From Actinomycetota bacterium (lineage in GTDB: Bacteria > Actinomycetota > Thermoleophilia > Solirubrobacterales > Solirubrobacteraceae), in NCBI GenBank assembly GCA_005888335.1, contig VAWY01000148.1, positions 1-20,743 on the forward strand: 20,743 nt of DNA, written 5' to 3'. This document shows positions 1 to 6,847 of the stretch, piece after piece (position 1 is the first letter of the stretch; every line of letters starts with the position of its first letter). Under the pieces are notes generated by a model. That model ran no database searches and was not told the DNA's origin. It saw only the letters and a program-made list of their open reading frames with translations. A program made the translations under genes and the position numbers.

Positions 1-576
1 CGGCGTGATCTCGTTGCGGAAGGACTTGCCGACCTGGGCGATCCCGAACGGCGGCTTCTTGCGCGCGAACTGCAGGACGTTCTTGAAGTTGATGAAGATG
101 CCCTGCGCCGTCTCGGGGCGCAGGTAGGCGATCGAGCCCTGCTCGCGCACCGGGCCGATCGTCGTCTCGAACATCAGGTTGAAGTCGCGCGCCTCGGTGA
201 GGTCGCACTCGGGTCCCTCGCCCGGGTGCACGCTCGGCCTCTGACCACACTCGGACTGGTCGATGTGGTCGGCGCGGAAGCGCAGCTTGCACGTGCGGCA
301 GTCGACGAGCGGATCGGTGAACCCGGCGAGGTGGCCGCTCGCCTCCCACACGCGCGGGTGCTGGAGGATGGCCGAGTCGAGCGCGACGATGTCGTTGCGC
401 TCTAGCAGCATGGCGCGCCACCACTCGTCCTTGACGTTCTGCTTGAGCAGCACGCCGTAGTGGCCGTAGTCGTAGGTCGACCCGACCCCGCCATAGATCT
501 CCGAGCTGGGGAAGACGAAGCCGCGGCGCTTGCACAGCGCGACGATCTTCTCCATGGTGACCGGCTCGTCGGGCAT
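1..576 (-). CDS. glyS: Glycyl-tRNA synthetase, N-terminal part (runs off the left edge)
   Basis: Class II synthetase that charges tRNA-Gly in the cytoplasm. The visible 192 residues start [20 protein letters not shown] and include the typical [14 protein letters not shown] segment (residues 27-41). [14 protein letters not shown] zinc-type region spans 91-103. The block [12 protein letters not shown] (132-143) and the motif-2 region [16 protein letters not shown] (149-164) through GKSFRNEI are the signatures of the single-chain alpha2 GlyRS, not the alpha2beta2 type. The C-terminal catalytic and anticodon-binding parts lie outside the window. The start at 576 was chosen because TATGGT ends 11 nt upstream; an in-frame ATG at 555 is the alternative. 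It is divergent from the FmdB-like gene, with only 32 bp between the two start codons. Confidence 0.95.
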   Translation of the reverse strand, partial: MPDEPVTMEKIVALCKRRGFVFPSSEIYGGVGSTYDYGHYGVLLKQNVKDEWWRAMLLERNDIVALDSAILQHPRVWEASGHLAGFTDPLVDCRTCKLRFRADHIDQSECGQRPSVHPGEGPECDLTEARDFNLMFETTIGPVREQGSIAYLRPETAQGIFINFKNVLQFARKKPPFGIAQVGKSFRNEITP

Positions 577-587
577 GGCGGCGGCGG

Positions 588-597
588 ACCATACAAT
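588..597. promoter_or_regulatory. Bidirectional overlapping -10 elements between glyS and the FmdB-like gene
   Basis: On the plus strand TACAAT occupies 592-597 and ends 11 nt before the FmdB ATG at 609. On the minus strand TATGGT occupies 593-588 and ends 11 nt before the glyS ATG at 576. The two hexamers share the central TA at 592-593. No convincing -35 is visible on either side. The placement implies very short leaders for both genes. The promoter function is inferred. Confidence 0.55.
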
Positions 598-608
598 CCC
601 CTCCGCCG

Positions 609-905
609 ATGCCGATCTACGAGTACCGCCGCGCCGACGGCACGACGTTCGAGGTGCTCCAGTCCTTCAGCGACGATGCGCTGACCCACGATCCGGACAC
701 CGGCCAGCCCGTCCAGCGCGTCCTCCACGCGCCGGCGGTCCATTTCAAGGGGTCGGGCTTCTACAACACCGACTACGGCACGCGCAAGCGCTCGCGCGAG
801 ACGAAGGAGGCGGCTGAGGGCAAGTCGAGCGGGGACGGCAAGAAGCCCTCCGACTCCAAGACGGAGTCGAAGGGCTCCTCGTCAGCCTCGTCCTCGAACG
901 ATTAG
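609..905 (+). CDS. FmdB-like small protein lacking the zinc-ribbon cysteines
   Basis: This 98-aa protein begins [20 protein letters not shown], matching the FmdB/CxxC zinc-ribbon family, whose usual pattern is MPxYEYxCxxCGxxFE followed by a second CxxC. It also keeps the family block [11 protein letters not shown] (about residues 46-56). Every expected cysteine is replaced: the first knuckle reads RRAD and the second HDPDTG, and the protein has no cysteine at all. Zinc binding is therefore unlikely. The tail from about residue 60 is low-complexity Lys/Ser/Glu. FmdB proteins have been proposed as regulators, but the role here is unknown. Its TAG stop (903-905) overlaps the TAA stop of the convergent RTX gene. 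Confidence 0.85.
   Translation: MPIYEYRRADGTTFEVLQSFSDDALTHDPDTGQPVQRVLHAPAVHFKGSGFYNTDYGTRKRSRETKEAAEGKSSGDGKKPSDSKTESKGSSSASSSND
844..876 (-). terminator. Stem-loop inside the 3' end of the FmdB-like gene, probable terminator of the RTX gene
   Basis: AGCCCT (844-849) pairs with AGGGCT (871-876). After one C/A mismatch, CGACTCC (851-857) pairs with GGAGTCG (863-869) around the 5-nt loop AAGAC. On the minus strand it starts 26 nt past the RTX stop codon and is followed by TCTTGCC, a weak T-containing tail. It lies in codons for the Ser/Lys tail of the convergent protein. Termination activity is inferred. Confidence 0.5.
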
Positions 906-3586
906 CCGGCGCGCGCGAAGCGCGCGCTCGCCCCCAGCGGCGCCAGCCGGTCGTTGCCCAGGAAGCGGACGGTGATCTTCAGCCGGCCGCTGCGTCCGAA
1001 GCCTCGGGCGTTCGCGAACGACAGCCTCATCCGGTAGCGGCAGTTGAAGTCGATCGCCGCGCGGCGCGTGGAGATCGTCTTCGAGCCGGCCTTGACCTGG
1101 ACGAGCACCCGGCCGCCCTGGCAGGCCGCCTGTCGCGTGGTCCCGCGCGGCAGGCCGAGCGCGCCGCTGACCACGAACCGGAACGGCGCGACGCGGTCGC
1201 GCGCCGGCGCGATGCGGACCGAGAGGCTGCTCGGCCGCACGCGGCCGGGTTTGCTCGTGCTCGGCGTCTGCTGCGTCGTCGCCGGCGGGGTGGTGCCCGA
1301 GGTTTGGCCGGTCTCACCGGTCTGCCCCGTGTCGCCGGTCTGCCCGCCCTGGTTGGGCAGCTCGGTCGTCCCGCCGCCCTGGTCCGGCAGCGTGACCGTC
1401 TCGCAGTCGGCGTCGACGGCATCGAGCGCGTCCGCGATGACCGTGTCGTCCTCGCTGCCGCACGTCACCGTGTCGGCGAACGCGTCGCGCGAGACGATCG
1501 TGTCCGGCCCGGCGCCGCCCGAGATCGTGTCCGCGCCGTCGCCGCCCACGAGCGTGTTGGCCGCGTCGGACCCGGTCAGCGTGTCGTCGCCTGAGCCGCC
1601 GGCGATGTTCTCGGTGTCGGTCGTGATGTTGTCGCCCTCGTCGGCGGCGCCGTCGTCGGGCTGGCCGTCGATCGACGCGGTGATCGCCTCGGTGCGGTCC
1701 GAGTAGTCGGCCGTGTCGGAGCCGATCGAGCCGCTGAGCGTGTCGGCGCCCAGGCCGCCCGAGAGCGTGTCGTCGCCTGTCTGGCCGTCGAGCTTGTCGT
1801 TGCCGTCGCCTCCGAACAGGAAGTCGTCGCCCGGACCGCCCCTGAGGGTGTCGTTGCCACCGTTCCCGTCGAAGAAGTTGGCCACGTCGCCGGCGCCGGA
1901 GATGGTGTCCTTGCCCGTTCCTCCGATGACGCCCTCGACGTCGTTGCCGACGTTGTCGCCTTCGCAGGTCGCCGGGTCCGGGCAGTTCGCGCCATCGTCG
2001 GCGTTGCCGTCGAGCGAGATGGTCTGCGGGGTCGACCTGTCCGAGTAGTCGGCCACGTCGAAACCGCCGCCGCCGACGAGCTCGTCGGCTCCGTCGCCGC
2101 CGATCAGCCAGTCGTCGCCGCCGGCGCCGTCGAGGCGGTTGTCGTTCTCGTCGCCGATCAGCCCGTCATCGCCGCCCGAGCCGGTGACGTTCTCGACGTT
2201 GGAGCGAATGGTGTCGTCCTCGCCGAAGGCGCCCTGGACGGCGCCGGTGCTCGTCAGGTCGACGGTGACGGACACGAGCCCGTGCGAGGCGTACGAGACC
2301 GTGTCGGTGCCGTCGCCGCCGTTCAGGACATCGGAGCCGAAGCCGCCGTCAAGCGTGTCGTCGCCGGCGCCGCCCTGGAGCTCGTCCGCGCCCGGCGAGC
2401 CGGTGAGGACGTCGTCCTTGCTGCCGCCGACCACGACGTCGACGTCGGAGTGAACGTTGTCGCCTTCGCCAGAGGCGCCGTCGTTGGCGACGTCGTCGAG
2501 GGAGACGTTGACCGCGACGTCGGGCGGGCCGGGGCTGGGACCGCCGTAGGGCACCGTGTCGGTGCCGGTGCCGCCGTGGATGTCGTCGGCGCCGCCGAGG
2601 CCCTTCAGCGTGTCGTTGCCGCCGAGACCGGAGAGCGCGTTGTTGCCGGACGAGCCGGTGAGGGTGTCGTTGCCCGTGCCACCCGCAACGTTCTCGACGT
2701 CGCCCTTGATCGTGTCTCCGGAGCCGTCCTCGCTGCTGCCGTTGTTCGAGGTCCCCTGTGGCAGGTCACCGAGGGTCGCTGTCACGTTGTTGCTGTGGTC
2801 GTCGTAGTTGGCGGTGTCCGTGCCGGCGCCACCGCTGAGCGTGTCGGCGCCCGAGCCGCCGCGCAGGGTGTCGTTGCCGGCGCCGCCGTTGAGCGTGTCA
2901 TCGCCGTTGCCCCCGCGCAGGCTGTCGTTGCCGCCGTTGCCGTCGAGCTGGTTGTCGACAGGGTTCGTCGGGTCGTTACTGGCCGTCAGGGTGTCGTTGC
3001 CGCCGCCGCCGGAGACGTTCTCGACGTCGCTGTGGACGTCGTCGCCTTCGCAGGTCGCCGGGCTCGGGCAGTTCTCGCCGTCGTTCCCGATGTCGTCGAG
3101 GGTGATGGTCACGCCGGCCGTCCGCGACGAGTAGTCCGCGGTGTCGGTGCCGTCGCCGCCGTTGATGTCGTCGGCGCCCGTGCCGCCGTCGAGCGTGTCG
3201 TCCGTGGCGCCGCCAATCAGGATGTCCTGGCCGGGGCCGCCGTCGAACGTCGCAGCGGCGTTGCTGAGGCCGTTCTCCGCCGAATCGTTGCCGGCTCCGA
3301 GGCTGGCGACCACCTCGGTCGCCGTGCCGGCGGGGCCGCAGTCGACCGTGTGGGCGTCGACCTGGGTCGGGCAGCCGGTCCCGGCGGTCAGCGGTGCGAT
3401 GGCGTCGTGGACGCGTACGCGCGACGTAGTGCCGCTCGTCGCTGTGAAGGTCACAGCATTGGACGCCGTGGTCGAGTCGCTGAACGTGACCGTGTTTCCG
3501 GTCTGGCTGGCCGTCCCCGCGAGCGCGGGGGAGGCGACGACCAGCGTCACAAGGGCGGTCAGGACGCCCGCGAGGGCGGACCGCAT
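902..3586 (-). CDS. Secreted RTX-type calcium-binding repeat protein
   Basis: This 894-aa protein has an N-terminal signal peptide (MRSALAGVLTALVTLVVASP then ALAG). The start at 3586 was chosen because it gives that clean signal; in-frame ATGs at 3637, 3649 and 3652 would add an unlikely 17-22 residues. The body is built of RTX nonapeptides (GGxGxDxLxGG), which fold into a calcium-loaded beta-roll outside the cell. About six larger modules alternate RTX runs with a segment of the form DTADYSxR, LD, NDG, EGDxV, DVENV, GGxGNDTL. A TG/TE/TP-rich linker (TGDTGQTGETGQT) leads to a C-terminal domain of about 100 residues with two cysteines, probably beta-sandwich. No protease, lipase or adenylate-cyclase domain is present, so it is probably a structural or adhesive surface protein. 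It seems to be a single-gene unit; the exact function is unknown. Confidence 0.88.
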   Translation of the reverse strand: MRSALAGVLTALVTLVVASPALAGTASQTGNTVTFSDSTTASNAVTFTATSGTTSRVRVHDAIAPLTAGTGCPTQVDAHTVDCGPAGTATEVVASLGAGNDSAENGLSNAAATFDGGPGQDILIGGATDDTLDGGTGADDINGGDGTDTADYSSRTAGVTITLDDIGNDGENCPSPATCEGDDVHSDVENVSGGGGNDTLTASNDPTNPVDNQLDGNGGNDSLRGGNGDDTLNGGAGNDTLRGGSGADTLSGGAGTDTANYDDHSNNVTATLGDLPQGTSNNGSSEDGSGDTIKGDVENVAGGTGNDTLTGSSGNNALSGLGGNDTLKGLGGADDIHGGTGTDTVPYGGPSPGPPDVAVNVSLDDVANDGASGEGDNVHSDVDVVVGGSKDDVLTGSPGADELQGGAGDDTLDGGFGSDVLNGGDGTDTVSYASHGLVSVTVDLTSTGAVQGAFGEDDTIRSNVENVTGSGGDDGLIGDENDNRLDGAGGDDWLIGGDGADELVGGGGFDVADYSDRSTPQTISLDGNADDGANCPDPATCEGDNVGNDVEGVIGGTGKDTISGAGDVANFFDGNGGNDTLRGGPGDDFLFGGDGNDKLDGQTGDDTLSGGLGADTLSGSIGSDTADYSDRTEAITASIDGQPDDGAADEGDNITTDTENIAGGSGDDTLTGSDAANTLVGGDGADTISGGAGPDTIVSRDAFADTVTCGSEDDTVIADALDAVDADCETVTLPDQGGGTTELPNQGGQTGDTGQTGETGQTSGTTPPATTQQTPSTSKPGRVRPSSLSVRIAPARDRVAPFRFVVSGALGLPRGTTRQAACQGGRVLVQVKAGSKTISTRRAAIDFNCRYRMRLSFANARGFGRSGRLKITVRFLGNDRLAPLGASARFARAG
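1480..3260 (-). repeat. RTX nonapeptide array organised into about six supermodules
   Basis: The DNA encodes repeated GGxGxDxL units. Six copies of a spacer module carry variants of DTADYS and DVENV, and three of them retain EGD before DVENV-like text. Two copies share an inserted CPxPATCEGD sequence, so those modules appear to be more recent duplicates. Copies are diverged at the DNA level and there is no perfect long direct repeat. Boundaries are approximate. Confidence 0.7.
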
Positions 3587-3708
3587 GCGGTGGCGAGGCG
3601 GCAAGGCGACCTCCGTGTCCGGGTTGATGCAGCGCATGGCACCCGGCATCAACGCGGCCCGGTCAACGAACTTGCGCTAACTCGTGCGCGGCGCTCCGCC
3701 TTCCGGTT

Positions 3709-3734
3709 GAGTGCGGGCGCGCCAGCCCGCGCTC
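3709..3734 (-). terminator. GC-rich hairpin just after the LCP stop codon
   Basis: GAGTGCGGGC (3709-3718) and GCCCGCGCTC (3725-3734) form a 10-position stem around a 6-nt loop. One position is a G-T wobble on the plus strand and an A/C mismatch on the minus. It begins 1 nt past the LCP stop on the minus strand. There is no T tract, so intrinsic termination would be of the GC-only type common in actinobacteria. The rest of 3587-3735 shows nothing else I can name. Confidence 0.4.
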
Positions 3735-3735
3735 G

Positions 3736-4839
3736 TCAGCCGCGCAGGAAGGCCTGCACCTTGCGCCGCACCTCGCCATCGGAGACGTGCAGCCCCTGGC
3801 CGCCGTCGGGCAGCGTGACATTGCCGTCGGGGCGCAGGACCCGCGTCGGTGGGCTGCCGGAGGCGGCCAGCGCGCTGACCAGCCCGAGCAGCGACGGCCC
3901 GCCCATGTCGCTGTGGATCGCCTTCGGCGCCGACCAGGCCACCCACGGCAGGCGGATGAATGTGAACGGCGAGAGCATCCGGTGCTTCATCGCCGAGAAG
4001 ATCTTCTGCTGGCGGCGCGCTCTGGTGAGATCGGTCTCGCGCGGGTTGCAGAGGTTCTTGCGCGTCCGGGCGAGCGCGAGCGCCTGCTTGCCGTTGATGT
4101 GGGTCTTGCCCGCCTTCAGGCGCAGGGTGAAGCCGCCGTTCTTGAAGCCGCCGTTGATCTTCGAGACGACGCACCCGCCGTCGTAGGTGACGCCGCCCAT
4201 CGCGTCAATCAGCTGGGGGAAGTTCGCGAAGCTGACCTCGACCAGGTGGTCGACGTCGATGCCGAGGTAGCGCTCGATCGTCTGCACGGAGAGGGCGGCG
4301 CCGCCGAAGGCGTACGCGGCGTTGATCTTGCTGCGCCCGTGCCCGGGGATGTCGACGACGGTGTCGCGCGGGATCGACAGGCGGGTGTTGTGACCGCCGC
4401 CGATGCGCATGAGCAGGATGGAGTCCGAGCGGCTCGGCCCGCTGGTCGACGCGCCCGGCTCGCGCGTGCCGGCGGTGCGCTGGTCGGAGCCGAGGAAGAG
4501 CACGGTGGTCGGCGTGAAGGGCGGGGTTCCGCCGCCGGCCAGCGCGCTGCGAGCGGCGTCGTCGACCTTCGTGCGCTGGATCTGCGCCGAGATGAGGAAG
4601 GCCACGAGCGAGAGCGCGATCCACATGGCCACGCCGACGAGGAGCCACTTCAGGGCGCGGCGCCACGTGAGGGGCCTGCGCCGGCGTCCGGGCTCGCCGA
4701 GCGGCGGCCGGCCGCCGTCGCGGCGCAGGCGGCCGAGCGCGTCGCCGCCGCGGTCCAGCAGCCGCGGCCGGGCGCGGTACTTGGTGTAGGCGGGGGGCTC
4801 CTTGAGGGGCCGCCCGGAGCGCTGAGGAGGCTCCGACAT
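3736..4839 (-). CDS. LytR-CpsA-Psr (LCP) family cell-wall glycopolymer ligase
   Basis: LCP enzymes move anionic or capsular glycopolymers from undecaprenyl-pyrophosphate carriers onto peptidoglycan outside the membrane. This 367-aa protein has a basic cytoplasmic N-terminus (1-62), one membrane segment (about 63-84, WLLVGVAMWIALSLVAFLIS) and then the LCP domain. Recognisable blocks are TTVLFLGSDQR (111-121), SRSDSILLMRI (136-146), LSIPRDTVVDIPGHG (154-168) with SKINAAYAFGG, and ALALARTRK (253-261), covering the conserved Asp/Arg residues of the family. The start at 4839 (MSEPPQRSGR) gives a normal length. Its ATG overlaps, on the other strand, an alternative upstream ATG of the ROK gene. It is the only gene of its unit. 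Confidence 0.92.
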   Translation of the reverse strand: MSEPPQRSGRPLKEPPAYTKYRARPRLLDRGGDALGRLRRDGGRPPLGEPGRRRRPLTWRRALKWLLVGVAMWIALSLVAFLISAQIQRTKVDDAARSALAGGGTPPFTPTTVLFLGSDQRTAGTREPGASTSGPSRSDSILLMRIGGGHNTRLSIPRDTVVDIPGHGRSKINAAYAFGGAALSVQTIERYLGIDVDHLVEVSFANFPQLIDAMGGVTYDGGCVVSKINGGFKNGGFTLRLKAGKTHINGKQALALARTRKNLCNPRETDLTRARRQQKIFSAMKHRMLSPFTFIRLPWVAWSAPKAIHSDMGGPSLLGLVSALAASGSPPTRVLRPDGNVTLPDGGQGLHVSDGEVRRKVQAFLRG

Positions 4840-4846
4840 GGCGCTG

Positions 4847-4852
4847 TATGGT
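4847..4852 (+). promoter_or_regulatory. -10 element of the ROK-rsmI operon
   Basis: TATGGT ends 9 nt before the ATG at 4862, within the 22-bp gap separating the ROK gene from the divergent LCP gene. No -35 and no Shine-Dalgarno are evident. This location supports the start at 4862 over the in-frame ATG at 4838, which would lie upstream of the transcript. Confidence 0.45.
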
Positions 4853-4861
4853 GGCTCGGCG

Positions 4862-5830
4862 ATGCGGGGTGGCGTGATCGGGGTCGACCTCGGCGGTACG
4901 AAGCTCCGGGCCGGGGTCGTCGACGACGCGGCGCGCATCCACCACCGCACCCACCGTCTGGCCCAGGGACTCGACCAGCCGGCGCTCCTGGCCACCGCCG
5001 AGGCGGCGGTGCGCGAGGCGCTCGACGCGTCGGGCGAGGAGGTTAGCGCCGTGGGGTTCGGAATCCCCGCGCTCATCGACCCGCGGCGCGGGATCGTGAC
5101 GTTCTGCAACCACCTGCCGCTGGACGGGCTGGCCTTCGCGGACGTGATGTCCGAGCGGCTCGGACTGCCGGTCTTCGCCGACAACGACGCGAACGTCGCG
5201 CTGCTCGCCGAGCACCGGCTCGGCGCGGCGCAGGGCACGCGCAGCGCGCTCATGCTCACCCTCGGCACGGGCATCGGCGGCGGGCTCGTGCTCGACGGCG
5301 AGCTCTACCGCGGGCCGCGGGGCGCGGGCGCCGAGCTCGGGCACATCGTGGTCGACCTCGATGGTCCGCCCTGCCCGGGGAAGTGCCCGAACCACGGCTG
5401 CCTGGAGGCGCTCGCCAGCGGCACGGCGCTGGTCGCCGAGGCCGTGCGCGTGGCGAGCCTGCGTCCCGAGAGCGGCCTCGGGCGCGCGGTGGCGGCGCAT
5501 GAGGAGCTGACCGGGCCGCGGGTCTCCGAGCTCGCCCACGCCGGCGACGCGGCGGCGCGCGAGGTCGTCACGGTCGTCGGGCGGCGCCTCGGCGCCGGGG
5601 TGGCGGGGCTCATCAACGCCTTCGACCCCGAGGTGGTCGTCATCGGCGGCGGGGTCATCGCCCTCGACGAGCTGCTGCTGGCCCCGGCCCGCGAGGAGGC
5701 GGCCGCGCGCCTGACCGCGCCGGTGCGCGGCACGCCGATCGTGGCGGCGCGCTTCGGCGACGAGGCGGGGATGGTCGGCGCCGCGGTGCTCGCGCGCGAG
5801 AGCGCGGCGCAGCGAGCAGCGGCCGCGTGA
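4862..5830 (+). CDS. ROK-family sugar kinase, probable glucokinase
   Basis: ATP-dependent cytoplasmic sugar kinase of 322 aa. The phosphate-binding GVDLGGTKLRAGVV (residues 7-20), the catalytic region FADNDANVA (105-113, with the DND aspartates) and LGTGIGGG (134-141) are intact. ELGH (158-161) and the cysteines of CPGKCPNHGC (C171, C175, C180) make up the ROK zinc site; the first two cysteines are spaced CxxxC instead of the usual CxC. ELGH and the enzyme-like ROK body without a DNA-binding domain favour glucokinase over a ROK repressor, but the sugar cannot be read from sequence. The start follows a TATGGT -10; an ATG at 4838 would add eight residues. It overlaps rsmI by GTGA. Confidence 0.9.
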   Translation: MRGGVIGVDLGGTKLRAGVVDDAARIHHRTHRLAQGLDQPALLATAEAAVREALDASGEEVSAVGFGIPALIDPRRGIVTFCNHLPLDGLAFADVMSERLGLPVFADNDANVALLAEHRLGAAQGTRSALMLTLGTGIGGGLVLDGELYRGPRGAGAELGHIVVDLDGPPCPGKCPNHGCLEALASGTALVAEAVRVASLRPESGLGRAVAAHEELTGPRVSELAHAGDAAAREVVTVVGRRLGAGVAGLINAFDPEVVVIGGGVIALDELLLAPAREEAAARLTAPVRGTPIVAARFGDEAGMVGAAVLARESAAQRAAAA

Positions 5831-6666
5831 GCGCGGGCCGGCTGGTCGTCTGCCCGACCCCGATCGGCAACCTCGACGACGTCACGCCGCGGGTGCTCGC
5901 GGCGCTGCGCGACGCCGACGTGGTGGCGTGCGAGGACACGCGGCGCACCCGGGTGCTGCTCGACCGGCACGGCGTGCGCGCTCGGGCGCTCGTCTCCTAC
6001 CACGAGCACAACGAGCGTGCGCGGGCGCCGGAGCTGATGGAGCGGATGCTCGCCGGGGACGTGGTCGCCCTGGTGAGCGACGCCGGGATGCCGGTGCTGA
6101 GCGACCCCGGGTGGGTGCTGGTGCGGGCGTGCGCGGACGCCGGCGTCCGCGTCGAGGTGCTGCCCGGGCCGAGCGCGGTCGACGTGGCGCTCGTGGCCAG
6201 CGCCCTGCCGGCAGACCGCTGGGCGTTCGTGGGCTTCCTGCCGCGGCGCGCGCGCGAGCTCGAGGAGGTGTGGAAGGCGGGGATGACCGTCGTGGCCTTC
6301 GAGTCGCCGCGCCGGCTGGCCGGCTCGCTGGCGTCGCTGGCGCGCTTCGACGCCTCGCGGTCGGTCGCCGTCTGCCGCGAGCTGACCAAGGTCCACGAGG
6401 AGGTCGTGCGCGGGACGGCGGCCGAGCTGGCGCCGCGCTACGCGGCGTCCGCGCCGCGTGGCGAGATCGTGCTCGTCGTGGCGCCGGCGCCGCCGGGCGC
6501 GGGGGACGAGGACCGGGCGGCCGCCGCGCTCGAGGCCCTCGTCGCCGCCGGCGCCCGTGCGCGCCCGGCCGCCGCGGTGGTCGCCGAGCTCACCGGCGTG
6601 GCGGCCAATCGGCTTTATAGAAGAGTTTCCGCAAGTTCTGGCCCGCCTGGTCGTTCCGGGGAGTAG
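5827..6666 (+). CDS. rsmI: 16S rRNA (cytidine-1402)-2'-O-methyltransferase
   Basis: RsmI uses S-adenosylmethionine to 2'-O-methylate C1402 in the decoding centre of 16S rRNA. The 279-aa product has the tetrapyrrole-methylase fold: PTPIGNLDD (10-18), DVVACEDTRR (31-40), LVSDAGMPVLSDPG (82-95), the VEVLPGPSAV block (109-118) and ESPRRL (159-164). The GTG start at 5827 overlaps the ROK stop as GTGA. The family C-terminus LTGVxxNxLYR is present (255-264) but is followed by 15 unusual residues encoded in a locally AT-richer stretch. A strong hairpin follows at 6708-6746. Confidence 0.95.
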   Translation: MSAGRLVVCPTPIGNLDDVTPRVLAALRDADVVACEDTRRTRVLLDRHGVRARALVSYHEHNERARAPELMERMLAGDVVALVSDAGMPVLSDPGWVLVRACADAGVRVEVLPGPSAVDVALVASALPADRWAFVGFLPRRARELEEVWKAGMTVVAFESPRRLAGSLASLARFDASRSVAVCRELTKVHEEVVRGTAAELAPRYAASAPRGEIVLVVAPAPPGAGDEDRAAAALEALVAAGARARPAAAVVAELTGVAANRLYRRVSASSGPPGRSGE

Positions 6667-6707
6667 GCGCCTCCTTCGGCGCGACCTTGTAGGGCAAGGG
6701 GTCCAAG

Positions 6708-6746
6708 CCGGCGCCCGCGAGCCTGCTGGCTGCTCGCGGGCGCCGG
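6708..6746 (+). terminator. Perfect 15-bp stem-loop downstream of rsmI
   Basis: CCGGCGCCCGCGAGC (6708-6722) pairs perfectly with GCTCGCGGGCGCCGG (6732-6746) around a 9-nt loop. It starts 41 nt after the rsmI stop and is followed by TGTCCGTCTG, which is only mildly T-rich. It is the strongest simple hairpin I found in the window and probably ends the ROK-rsmI transcript. It separates that unit from the LytM-like gene. Confidence 0.7.
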
Positions 6747-6832
6747 TGTCCGTCTGGGCGCGGTTTGCAACGGCCCTGCGGAGACCGCGTCACAAGTCTG
6801 CGACGCCGAGCCCGATCCGCCCGATTCGCGCA

Positions 6833-6838
6833 TAGGGT
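6833..6838 (+). promoter_or_regulatory. -10 element of the LytM-like gene
   Basis: TAGGGT ends 9 nt before the ATG at 6848, the same spacing as the ROK gene. No clear -35 or ribosome-binding site is visible. The promoter call is inference. Confidence 0.4.
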
Positions 6839-6847
6839 CGCGGCGCG

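Noticed and set aside
2282..4186. A 634-codon plus-strand frame with repeated VERVVAGAA-like text
   Set aside because: The periodicity is the RTX repeat read antisense; it also runs across into the LCP gene. It is a shadow.
6667..6847. Riboswitch (c-di-AMP ydaO type) before the LytM-like gene, as such elements control wall hydrolases in actinobacteria
   Set aside because: None of the conserved blocks of that riboswitch are present; the gap shows only a simple hairpin and a -10-like box.
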